Shown one piece after another: positions 27,546-39,372 of a stretch of 64,000 nucleotides of DNA (the stretch's first letter is position 1; each line of letters starts with the position of its first letter). The notes beneath the pieces were generated by a model. It searched no databases. It worked only from the letters and a program-made list of their open reading frames with translations, and was not told the origin of the DNA. The stretch lies in assembly GCA_014773175.1 (NCBI GenBank), contig VXCM01001253.1, positions 86,750-150,749 on the forward strand, read 5' to 3'. The DNA is from Lucifuga dentata (taxonomy: Eukaryota; Chordata; Actinopteri; Ophidiiformes; Bythitidae). The position numbers and the translations under genes are program-made.

Positions 27546-27673
27546 CAAGATACAAGAGACTTTATTGATCCCCACTAGGGAAATTGGTTAAAGACCCTGT
27601 GGCAGCAGTGGGATTCGAACCCACACCCCCAAAGAGATAGGAACTTTAATCCAGCACCTAAGGCCAAACTACC
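27546..27673 (-). mobile_element. tRNA-Leu-like sequence joined to a LINE-type 3' tail (SINE-like)
   Basis: On the minus strand, 27673-27600 resembles a leucine tRNA: GGTAGTTTGGCC, then TTAGGTGCTGGATTAAAG (anticodon-arm region), a long variable arm, a perfect B box GGTTCGAATCC, and an acceptor end CTGCTGCCA. It is about 74 nt against roughly 82 for tRNA-Leu, with the D-loop portion missing, so it is not a functional tRNA. After a short linker it runs into CAATTTCCCTAGTGGGGATC and AATAAAGTCTC (27588-27553), a 3' end typical of fish non-LTR retrotransposons. The arrangement (tRNA head, LINE-like tail) is that of a minimal SINE. The family was not identified. Confidence 0.6.
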
Positions 27674-30600
27674 TTGTTGCATTCTGGCAGCCTCCAGACA
27701 GTTTAAAGCTGAATTACCTGGGCAATAATTCAAGGGGAACACGAACACTGGGTCCCATATCATCTTTAAAAAAATCTCCTTGGCTCAGTTAGAGCATTTG
27801 TTTCTTAAATTGTCTTTTAATGAATTGAATTTTCTTGTGCATCAGATATTGTAATTAAGTTTGAAATCTGTTATAGTTTTATTATATTTCCATTTTAGGG
27901 AGGCAGCATGAGATGCATTCCATAATACAGAGGGAATGCATGAAAAATGTATTTGCAGAAATAATTGTCTACCTTGAAAGAGGACAGAGCAAGGCAGACC
28001 ACTGCACTAGAAAGTTGACTGCTGTAGTATTTTGCTTCAAGTAAAATCTCACTGGAAGATTTTTACACTTATTTTAAGATAAGATTATTTTTGGCTGGAT
28101 TTCTTTGGGTAAAAGGAGTTTTACATAAGAAAGTTTCGATTAAAGGCCCTCCACATCTGTGAGAATTTGCAGTATTTTCTTAATTTTTTTTTTTTTTGGA
28201 AGCAGTGGAGCTTGGAGTCTTGGGATAGACCTTCAGTGCATCTATGAGAATTTCAAAATACCCAGAGCATCAGAGGTGTGGAATTTTTTTTTTTTTTAGC
28301 ATAAATGAAAAAAAAGTTGCACTCAGCAAAGGTGCTATAGTACAGAAAAGCAGTACCTATGATGGATGAAAAGCTGAATATTAAAAATAAAAAAATGTCT
28401 CCTTATCAGCTAAAGGTCCTGTATTTTGCATCAGATCATCATGATGATTCACTTAAATTTCTCAGCAGCCAACAGAGATATTACACAGGTACACAATATG
28501 TACTTGATATTGTCAAAAGGTAGCTTTGATGTGCAAATAATGCCATATACTGTACATATTAAAAAAAAACAAAAAACTTATATACTAATAATATAGATTT
28601 TCCAGAAGTGCACTATATTCCCAGGCCATGTTCAAAATCAGTTATTTGGCCATTAGACATGTTCTGTAAATTCTAGTAAGAGCATAATGTCAACTTAATA
28701 TAAATACAATCAGCCATTTCTATGGCTAGTGTTACCAACAGGGTGGGAGTTACCTTGATAGGACAGACAAAAAGTGGGCCATGTCTTACCATCTTTGGCA
28801 CCATGCATACTGAGAGTGTTTATTCTCATGAATATGGGCTATTAAAATTTCAAAGCCTTACTGGATTCCCTACAGGCCTCCAGTGTGGTAAGAAATATTA
28901 GGAATTTTCACAGTGTTCAAATGATACTTAGGCATTATATCCAACAGACTGTTAACAGACTTGGGCCTAGGTCATGACTTTGTGAACGTCAAGGTTGTAG
29001 TGAAATCTTTGATGCCGTGTAGCTGATCTCTAATTGGAGTCATATCAGTACATCTAAAGACAGTGAAAGGTTGACTGGTAACGTAGTAAGTAGTGGTGGA
29101 CTACCAAGGCAGTTGAGTCGGACATTATCAAAGCATTTTGGTCCATTTATTTCAACAAAGTTATACTATAAAACTATACTATTCAATGGTAAAGGACTTG
29201 AAGGTTGTTCCAAATTAAATTGCAGCATGGGAGATGCCAGAACAGAGCCATGCAGTGTTGTTTAGGCCAGTTAAAATTTTACCTCATGATCCCTTGGATT
29301 AGCAGCTTTTACTGCATTAAATAGGCTGCCATGTTTGTATCCTCGTCAAGTTCTTTAATACATCTATGGTAACAACAGCAACAATATCAAACAATCAGAA
29401 GACTGACACTGTGAGCTTGTCAGATTCTCAGGACCACCCAATTGTCTTGTTTTAATCTGATAGGTGGTTGTAAAGAGTCAGCTGATACTGATCAGATGAT
29501 GACATGCAGGACTGTGATGCTCAGTTTCCTTAAGGACAAGAAACAGACTAATACTAAGCTTTAGGGTTTACAGCAGTGAAAATATTTTTCTTTCTTTTCA
29601 TATATTTTAGAAAAATGGTAGACATTCAGTCAGCAGGCTTAATGAGGCTGCAAGATGTCTTATTGTACTTTAAGGTTTCCACGTCAACTTGTGGCGTTGT
29701 GAAGTGTGCACAGTCTTTTGAAGCTGATATTTTGCTGTCTAGTTTTTCACTGAAATGTGTTCCACAACACATTGGATGTGACCTGTCAAACGGGCTGTTA
29801 TTTAAATGAAGAACAGAGATGAAGAGAGAAAAATATGACTCAATTAATTCATTTATAAGACCACACTATGAAATTTTACTAACGGTGTGCTTTCATCAGT
29901 CAAATAGTTATACTCATTATCACAAAGGCATACAGTATGTAGGCAGTGAATTGACAAAGCTAACTGTTATAAATGCTAAAACAGAAAAGCTATTTGCTGA
30001 TCTCTAAAGGCTCTAATGAAAACATTGTGGCTTCTCTGAATTATTTAATTGGATGAACTGTGTTTTATCAGTCTACAGTTTATTGAAATTAAATATTTTC
30101 ATTCATGTTCTAAATGCATCCAGCCGTAAGTTTGTAAAACTTCTGTGAAGTTTTGGTACTTTGAATGATTAGTCAATTTTAAAAATCAATTCTAGCACTG
30201 AAATCCAGATTACATCTACTAGCTTTAATTATACTGACCTCAGTGCAGTTCCTTTGGAGTACAAAAACAAAATAAAAAAAAAAAAACTCACGACACGTTT
30301 GCACATACAAATCATTTCAGCAGAATACATCACACACAATGAATCTCAGTGCTCCAATTAAGCTAACTCACACATCATCAATGCAGTCAGCCCATATGTC
30401 AAGGTAGTCTCTCCACCGAACGTGACGGTTCTCTTAAGGCAACATTTAAATTTCAGCAGCTGTTTGTGTTGTGGCAGCTTGAAAAGGATAGCAAAGTAAA
30501 CTGTATGTATTTACTCAAATGAATGATGATCCTCAGTCAAAATTCCCCCAATGTGAGGCAATAAAGCAAGCGTATGTTCCAGGATGCGTCTGCAGTATTC

Positions 30601-31387
30601 GTCTGGCAAGAAAAAAGACAGCAATCTGCTTTTTCCTACCTAAACACTTATACTGTATAAGCAGTGCTTATCTGTATTAGGTCCAGCAGGATGACTTGTA
30701 GATGATCATATTACCTATGATGTTGTCGTAGTCTGTTTTAAACATGGTGCATCGACAATATCCCATACATACAGCATATGAATTTTGTTTTCTGATATGT
30801 CATGTGCTGTATTTTAATATTTGCAAGGCTCCCCTTATGGTAATAATCAATATTCCAAATGAATGATAACAGTTATCGAACATTACCAAATATTTGGTGA
30901 AATGGGCCTTTATTGTAGCTATAGATGAACTATTGTCATATTAATTTCCTTTGTGCCAGAGTATATTAACTAGAGTGTAACTGACATATAGGTATGTATC
31001 AGTTTGTCACACATGTATACTGTATGAGTATCAGTATTTATAGCCTTTGTTTTTCTTAATTCTTCAATTTTTGTTATATTTTTACTGTTGTTGTCATCTT
31101 TGATATCCTTGGTACTGAAGTTGTTACAACCAGTACAATAAATTTAATAAAGGATCCTTACCAAAAATGGTTGCTGATGTTATGTATTAATGTAAAATAT
31201 TATTATTGGCCATTATATCATCATTGGATTTTACTTATCCTCAAATATCAATGTCAGTACTGACCTCAAAAATCTGTCAAACTCTTATATTTTCAAAAAT
31301 ATTACTGCTCATGTCTGTGGTACTTTTTTGCCATTATTCCTTGTTGGTTTTCAGAAATAAAAACACAGAGAACACTTAATAATCTGC

Positions 31388-31420
<33 letters not shown>

Positions 31421-32599
31421 CCCAGAGGAAAGTAAACTGCTGTCTAAATCATTATTGGGTTTTTAAGTTCCCACTTTCCCTGTAGGTTGCTGAAGGGGAT
31501 TAAAATGTCAAGAACGGTTTTTTTTTTTTTTTTTTTTTNTTTTTTTTTTTTTTTTTTTCTCCTGAGTGGATCATTATGGCATCCAGAAAACCAAAAATCA
31601 ACATGGCAGTTTTCCATTTCTTGAATAAACTACGAGAGGAGAAGAGGAGAAAAAAATCTTGGGATCTGCTGTCCTTTTGTGATGAGTGCATACATTTACA
31701 TGCAAATGGCTCCACTATCTTGTTTTCAGAGGTGTATGTTGCCAGAAGGGAAAAACACGATGCAGGTTATCCCTGCATTTCTGAAAACATTTTAATTATT
31801 AATTTGTTTGGATACTCAAAATACAGCTGGGCTACAGTACATTACCACAGCATCAGAGCTGTGTTTCAGCAGCGGCGAAGGAGGTAAAACAGACTTAGGC
31901 CAAACAAATAGGTGCTAGATACAGTATTTAAACATAGACAGGCAAAAAGTGAGAAAAAGCAAGTGAATTACATGTTAAACTAATCATGTCAAAAATAACC
32001 TAAAGTGTCTGCAGTCTAAAAACCAATGTTAATCACATTCAGCTTTCCATTTCCACTCAATTTTTTTTTTCAACTTTTCAACCTGTTGTTAGAGCTCAAC
32101 TGTTTTCTGTATGATCTCCTCTACAGTGGATGTACACCTTTAAAAACCGAAACATGGATGTTTCTCATTCTGCTTATTTTGTAATTATTCTAAATGTCTT
32201 AATATTGCCCAAATGTCACAATATCAATCGTGATAAAATTATTATTATGAAGCTAATAAACTTAAACTTAAAGTGGCCTATAATGATGGTATGAGACTGC
32301 TTCTTATACCACAGTGGTGCAGTGCTAGCCAAATGTTTGTATCTGTCAGTGTGCCTACCATCTCTGCTGTAACAAAAGCTTATGTTTAGATATATGTGCA
32401 GGTTGTCAGTGTCAGCAAACAGCATTATTCTGGTCTTGGCCAACCCTGAGTTGAGCTCGGTCAAGTATTTATTGAAACTGTAGAACCATTGGTGCTCCAG
32501 TTTGTATATGAATGCAGCTTACTGATTTATGGGATTTTACTCATTGCATCTATTGAGTCTTTTTTTTCTTCTTTTTCTTTTCTATATAGTGTTCTATGG

Positions 32600-32627
32600 A
32601 CCTTCTTTTGTGTCCGAAATAAAGTTA

Positions 32628-32660
<33 letters not shown>

Positions 32661-32691
32661 GTATCCATCCATCCATCCATCCATCCATCCA
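32600..32691 (+). repeat. LINE-type tail with tetranucleotide microsatellite
   Basis: TGTGTCCGAAATAAAGTTAT is followed by (CTGT)n, (CTAT)n and (CATC)n blocks to 32691. An AATAAAG-like end running into a tetranucleotide array is a usual 3' end of fish LINEs and SINEs. No coding part was seen. Confidence 0.5.
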
Positions 32692-33293
32692 ATATAGAAA
32701 GTCAGCTGGCCACGCAAGAAAACACAGTTTAAATAAATGAACACGTGACGTGCGTGTTAGTTAGACATGAAATTTACTTTGGGCAATAAAACCAAAAAAA
32801 AAAACCAAAAAAAAAACTATTAAAAGAATAACATTAATTATTTTTTCATACACTGTTTAATTATTTTGAGCATTATTGATTGTAATTTACAGCAAAATCC
32901 TCTTAGACCGACATCTACAGTATCTCCTTCCTTATGAGCGTACCGTAAATGCTTAAATAGTGGCTGGCCCTTTTTTGTTTTAACCTCAACTGCAGAGAAA
33001 GAACCAGACTTTTGTTCTAGCCAGGTCATTATTTCTAATTTTAAAATATATATAACCTCTGTGCTTCTCACCAAAGTTTCCCTATGCTGTGTTATAGTTA
33101 ATTAGTTTCTTTAGTTTTCCTTTAAAACCCCACTGAGGTCAAATGGACCAGTAGTATACAGCCTGTAGCGGCCATTTTCAACTAGATCTGAGTTGGGTTT
33201 TTTTTGTTTGTTTGTTTTTGCTTTTACTTTACACTTTTAAAGCCAAATAGCCATGTTAAACTTTTCTTAGAATATTCTATTGCAGTTATCTAT

Positions 33294-33560
33294 TTTGGAT
33301 GGATTGAGCTTTATTGTCAAATCAGAGCTTTATTGTCAAATCAGAGTTTTATTGTCAAACCATCCATATACAAGTACACAGGCGGGATGAAATGCTGTTT
33401 CTCCAGGACCTCCTGGTTACATTTAACATAGTGCACTTAGACAAAAAGTGCAGTAACAGGACGAAGAGCATAGACAGAGAATAGTGCAAAACAACACATT
33501 TACTGTACTGAAATGAAACTAAAAGTTTGTGCAAAGACTTCGCAATTCCATAAAGTTCCA
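33294..33560 (-). mobile_element. LINE 3' end with tandem terminal repeats
   Basis: On the + strand, TTTATTGTCAAATCAGAG-like units occur three times (about 33310-33358), followed by ACAAGTACACAGG and GAAATGCTGTTTCTCC. Read on the minus strand this is the typical teleost end: CAGCATTTC, a TGTACTTGTA block, then repeated GACAATAAA. The body toward 34100 may belong to the same element, but no reverse transcriptase motif is readable there. Confidence 0.5.
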
Positions 33561-33640
33561 TAAAGTGATGTTGTGCATTTTGGCATGTGCAAAGAGTTTA
33601 AGGATCAGATAAAGTGTAGCTGCAGTCATAAATGGAGGTG

Positions 33641-33676
33641 GACATACACACCTCCACAAATGGAGGTGTGTATGTC
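33641..33676. repeat. Perfect hairpin, 16-bp arms
   Basis: GACATACACACCTCCA, spacer CAAA, then its exact reverse complement. Probably part of the neighbouring retroelement remnant; too short for a pre-miRNA. Confidence 0.75.
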
Positions 33677-34689
33677 TGCAGGTGTGTGCTTTTATGTGTT
33701 TGAGTGTGAGAGGAAGAGGGCAAGGTGTTGAGAAACCTCACTGCCCCCAGGCGGTGAGGCTATGAGGTGATGAGGTGGTAAGTGCGCTGTTTCCTGATAT
33801 CTATATATCATACCTAGTCCTTTCTCTTGCACACCATGCCATGTCATTTTAAATCTCTGACCACTTCTATTGCACACCCTTATGTGCCTATGCTGCAGGC
33901 TGCAGTGCTCTTCCTTTTCCCACAGTGACTGCACAGTACCAGCAAGAATGGTTATCTAAATGTGATGTAAAGTGTCGGCCGTTCATGCTCGTTGTGCTTT
34001 TCAGCCTGATGTTTCTTAGTACTCGTGATCTGATGTAAGAATAAAGCAGGTGTAGCTGAAATGTTTGTCTGTGAACATGCTCAGCCACTCTAAAAAAGCA
34101 CTTTCGATTGGGGGATTTAGGGGTTAAATACAGGAAGCAAAATGACTTTACGTGATCTGGGATTGGAGTAATCTCAGAACAACTAGTGGCATATTTTAGC
34201 ATGTAGTTTTTGCAACATAACTGACAGGTTATATTTTAGTTTTGATTAAGTTGTACCAGTGGTTTGTCTATCACCAGTGGTACCGGAAGCACCCCCTGGT
34301 GGTATGCAAGATGACTCTGAAAAACATTCTGATTCTGCAGAGGATCAAACTATCGAAATCTACACATATTCTGTTATTGTGGCAAATAATTCACAATTAT
34401 CCCCATTACTGTGAAAATCTCAATACAGTGATAATTAAATTAATCATTTACACAATTCATTTCCAGGCAATTTTTCTCAGTTTCTATGTTTGATTACAGT
34501 CAGGTAAATTTACATAGAGAAGACATCTCAGTGTCATTATTTAGTTTATTCAGTTTATTTTATTTGACTTGTCTTTCTTCTTTAAGTTATTCTGCTCACA
34601 AAAGACAATTTTTGGAAGCATCATTACTGTCAGTGTTACCTAAAAGTTTTTTTTTCTTTCAAAATTTCTTTGCAACCGTTTTCACATAC

Positions 34690-34720
<31 letters not shown>

Positions 34721-35454
34721 ATCAGATAAAGATCTTCGCTTCAGTACAAGTTTGAGTGGAAAGCTAAGACAGTTTTCCAGGTTACTCTGATACAGCGAGG
34801 TTTGTGCTTAAAAGACATAGTGAAACAAGTGTTAATACAACATGTATCTTACTAACTGTCTTAATCAATTAAGACAGGATTGTTGGTGTAGACATTAATG
34901 GCCTGTAGGTCTGTCAGTTGTCTCTAAATTTGATGAGTAGTTACTGAAAAAAAATATCTCAACTTTGAGGAACAGAGATATTTAGCGTTTAAATATCAAA
35001 TAAGGGTACAGTTGATTCCTGTAGTGCTGTTTTTGGCTTATTTAGTGTCTTGAAAGATTTAAGTTGATAATAATTGCCTGCTTATTGCCTTTTGTGAAGG
35101 AGAATCCAGATATCTCCCAACAGGAATGAGAATCATCTTCCATTGAGATTGTTTTCTGTCATGCCACAAGAGCCTGCGTGCACACAAACTGTCATGCTTC
35201 AATATATGATGACATAGGGATAATGCATATCATGAATCCAAGGCATGAGGAGCATGAGATATGTTCAATTCAGTCACCTGTATTATAAATTTAAAAAAAA
35301 TAAAGGAAGAAAAGTGAAAAGAAATGTATCATTGGTATATGAGAAAAGCCACAGGATCCTGATTTCGTGCTGTATACATGTATTGTTGGCATATGTCTCT
35401 AACATACATCATTTGATGTACATTGTTTGATGTTTCTTTAAAGGACTGTGCCAA

Positions 35455-35665
35455 GTCTCTACCAGTTGACTTTTATTGTGTACTGGAATGAACTGAAACC
35501 ACTAGCTGCCTGGAAGGTAGGACAAAAAAAAAAAAAAAAAAAAAAAAATCTAAAATGCACTGCTCCAGTAGAGCTTTGGAATATGATTTGCAATAACATA
35601 ACATGTTTACTGGTAGTATTTAGTGGGATCAAAGATGCAAAACCACTAGGATTGTCCTTTAATAC
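35455..35665 (-). repeat. Unclassified dispersed repeat, copy F
   Basis: The minus strand carries AAAGGACAATCCTAGTGG, TTTTGCATCTTTGATCCC, ACCTTCCAGGCAGCTAG and CAACTGGTAGAGAC, in the same order as copies D and E. A poly-A run of about 25 bp (35524-35548) interrupts the middle. Confidence 0.6.
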
Positions 35666-36180
35666 ACCACAAGCAGGGGATGTTATATGTTTATAAAAAC
35701 AATATATTAACATTTATGCCTTTCCTCGACAATGGGGTTATATACATACATTGTATTTAATGCCTATATGGATGATTATAAAGTCAAGAAGTCAAGATTA
35801 TCACATTATGGAAGCAAAGCTTTTCTATTTGCAGTTATTCTCCAAAAACCTTGAAAACAACCGTGTTAATTCTGCTGTGACACTCATAAAACTGAATCAA
35901 GTTCAGAATGACATGCAAGGACAACTTGATGCTGAATTAGCAGCATGAAAACATTTACAACATCTTTTAATGATATCTCAAGCACTCACTAGCATTAAAA
36001 TGAGTGTTAATTTAAGCAATGTATCCTTCTGCTCCAAAATATGTATGGTTTTTATGGGATTTTTAGAATAAGTCTCATCTGTAGCTGTCAAGTTATCTCC
36101 CAAAATATCAGTATGGCAAAGCTTTGAGAAAGAGGATTACAGGATGAGCTGTAACTTGACATTCCGCAAACCACTTAAAC

Positions 36181-36282
36181 ATGGATGTCACCCCTGTTGC
36201 CTGCATCTGGCCTATTTTAGCCATGGCAGTTGTTCCTCCAGTCTTTGCTGCCATTGCTGTCCTCCTCCTTACCTTTTTCAAG
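36181..36282 (+). other. Orphan exon-like ORF: 34 residues, hydrophobic, followed by a splice donor
   Basis: An ATG opens a 34-codon run, MDVTPVACIWPILAM onward, with a long hydrophobic stretch (residues about 8-33) that could be a membrane segment or signal anchor, ending FFK exactly at a GTAAGC donor (36283). The frame at the donor is phase 0. I do not recognise the protein. It lies inside the proposed neuroligin leader intron on the same strand, so it could be the first coding exon of a separate small gene, an alternative neuroligin leader, or chance. Confidence 0.25.
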
Positions 36283-38960
36283 GTAAGCTATAAAAGGTCT
36301 CCCTTTTACTTTCAACCTCACACATTGCTCTTCTGCTCTGCCCTCACAAAACAACTCTACAAATTTTCGTTCTGTAATCAGACATCCTCTTTACTTGTGC
36401 CGAGAGCATACCAAGCCTAAGAATCAACAACATGCAGAGACTGTCGGAACTAATATGCGGTGAATAAAACGCTTAACACATACAAAATGAACATAAAAAT
36501 CAACCAATCTGATACTGTTGTTATATATTAACATAGCTTTTAATGAATTCCTTTGTGAAATTCTTGAAAAAGAAAGACACTGGATGAAATGCTGCACAAT
36601 CGTGGAATTTTATAATGAAACGTAAGAATGTACCGGAGTCTCATAATCGTTCAGGAATTTCATTTTTGCGTCTTATCCGCCAGTGGCGTGTCATGTTTAA
36701 AGAAGTTTTTTGATATGTTTAGAACTGTCCTGTGCTGCAGAGCCTGAAGTTATATACTCTTCAGTAGTGGACAGATTAGATCCCTGGATTTGACTGTGTG
36801 GATGGAAAACAAAAACGTCTTTCGAAAACTGCAAACAACTCAGCTGGCTGAAGTTAGTATCAAAGTGACTTAAGCTGCAGTTCCTCCAATGAGGAGAGAT
36901 TCTAGATGCAAGAAAACTCTGACTGCATTGAAACCATCAGTAAAACTCCTACAACTTGAAGTACGAACATAGTCTTTTTTTTTTTTTTTTCCCCACAAGA
37001 CTTGAACATTTAATTCAACTTCTTCCCATGGTGTCACTATAATAATTATTGTCCCATTAAAGTGACATTAAGGCTTTAGGAGAATTTTCTGTTATGTTTT
37101 AATTTGACTGACTGGTGCTTCATCCTCAGTCATTCGTATACGCTTTTAAACTTTGATTATACTCTGATTAAGGCAATAAATCGATATGTTTTCCTGTTAT
37201 CTAAACAGATTGAAATGGGATACATGCATACTTTGAGTAACAAACCTAGATTATGTGATTGTTTATAATTGGCGTAAGCTACCTCTGCATGCAATTTCTT
37301 TAAAAAAAAAAAAAAATTGGAGTATAATTTGCATGCAAATGAGTTACTGATCCATGATGATTGAAAAATTTCTCATCCCACATCAGCTCCATCCAAACTT
37401 CCTTCTCTTAGTCTCAGTGTTTTCTAGCTCCAGCAATAAAAAATAAACTCAAATCCTGGTGATGTCATAGACACTTTGCCGAAGTCTAAATCAGTCATAA
37501 ACATTTGCACAGCAGAAATTGCTGGCAAGAGGTGAGGAGCATTATGGGATCTAAGATTCTCATTTGATTTTTGCGATGTTAAATGGAAAATACTTAGAAA
37601 TAACTCCTGCTTATTTGCAGTCTGTATGCTGACAAAGTCATTTATATCTTCTGTCTCATCAGCGAGTATGTGAGCGAGTGCTGTGAGATTTTTAATGCCT
37701 TAAAGAAATGTTGTCATTTATCTTTGTCATAGTAAATACCACTGGGCTGCATTCGTTTTTCCTCTGTGTCTCTGCATGAATTAGTACCCACATCCTGGGA
37801 TTATAGACGCATAGTCCTGGGATTAACAAGATGCCTTGTTAGGGCCTGTGTCAAACTTGGTATTGACTGACTGCGCCAATATATCGCCCTCAAACTAGAG
37901 GCCAAAGCACAATGCATACTTGTGTCATATTTTGGGGCTTTGGCTCTGTTGTTACATTTCACTGATCCCATTAAAGTAAGATGCAGCAAGCTCTGGCCCC
38001 AGGTTATATTAAACATTTGAGTTTCCTGTCAGCTGATGCACATCACATTTTTTGACGGTCTGGCAGCCTAGAGTCAAGAATAAAGTTGATTGACGATGGC
38101 CTTAGACAATGTAAAGTGTCTGCTGGAGGCTCATGAGCCAGTTAATTCAATGTTATCCTGTAAATCTATAATTAAATTGCACTTCTGTCGACTTACTTTT
38201 ATATAATGTCTTTGTCTTTTTAAGCCCTTTCAGTGTTTCTTGTGTTTTTCTAGATTTTGGATTTTGATCTTGTATGAAAAAGACGATGATGATATCATCT
38301 TTGTGTTAAACAGGGATACAATGCCAGCAAGATTGGACTTTAACATGGTTAAGATGGCTTCTCAGCTTCACATGTTGGGCCATTTTATCCTTAAATTAGT
38401 CTAAGCTTGAGGCAAAGCAGCTGTCAAGAGTGCTCCCTGAGATTGTGGGTACCTCCAGACACACCTGAACACACTCCAGCGCAGTTAGGATTTCAACTAG
38501 ATCACCACTAATTAGCCCATTGCCAAATTGTGGGCTTCATTATAACATCTTTTACCACTCATAATTACCAAACACAAGAAGTCAGTAAACGAACAAGATT
38601 AAAAGTGTTAAACCTCGCTAACGGCCCCTAAAGAGAGCAATGTTCATTACACAGCACAATAGACGAGTTAGATGTGGAATGATGGGTTTGCTATCCTTTG
38701 AGCTTTGCCCCATGGGAGGCTAAAAATGTAAAGTTTGACCTGAGGATAGCAAAACAGAAAAGGTCATGGGAACACTAAATTCAAAAGGGCTCTTTCTCTG
38801 GGGAGCATGAGTATGCTCAGCAAATGTCATGGCAATCAGGTAATTATTTTTTCAGTTTTTTTTTTTTTGTTTTTTTTTAATATTTTTAGGTAAGGGTGCA
38901 GCTGGTGTGTTAGATGATCATGTTCATGTATCTTGTGTGCACATGAATATTTTTGTTAAA

Positions 38961-39372
38961 GGATCATACTGGTGAATGTTTTAGTTTATTTTATTTTCCT
39001 ATGGACCCCTCATCAGGGGTATAAGGAACAAAAATAACAACAAACAAACAANTTATTTTATTTTCCTATGGACCCCTCATCAGGGGTATAAGGAACAAAA
39101 ATAACAACAAACAAACAAACGGACAACCAGCATACATTACAAAACATAGAAACCAAAAATTCTGTGCCTGTTTGTCATGTGCATGTTTGAGTCCAATATA
39201 TGCGAGCCACACACATCACATTAGTGGCAACCATTTCCTGAAATATACTAATTTAGCAGTAAATTTTAGAACTTTTTTCCTTCCTTCCAGACTGCCATTG
39301 GCTTCAGTTCATTCCACTATGCTGCTAAAATCAACTTGTAGAGACGTGAAACACGCTTGAGATATGTAATCC
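38961..39372 (+). repeat. Unclassified dispersed repeat, copy D with an internal insertion
   Basis: Begins GGATCATACTGGTGAATG and resumes at about 39170 with GTGCATGTTTGAGTCCAAT, continuing through CCAGACTGCCATTGG and CAACTTGTAGAGAC to ATCCATCACA. The roughly 190 bp in between is a foreign segment (38984-39168) with a small hairpin ACCCCTCATCAGGGGT. That segment also carries a duplicated assembly join around the N at 39052. Confidence 0.6.
38986..39118. other. Assembly join: 66-bp direct duplicate around an N
   Basis: 38986-39051 repeats at 39053-39118 across the N at 39052, inside the insertion in repeat copy D. Confidence 0.85.

Noticed and set aside
27600..27673. Functional tRNA-Leu gene on the minus strand
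   Set aside because: The D-arm region is partly missing and the length is short; it is fused to a LINE-type tail, so a SINE-like remnant fits better.
31576..31887. + strand 103-codon ORF beside a poly-T/N
   Set aside because: No family match, no good splice sites at its ends, AT-rich background; likely chance.
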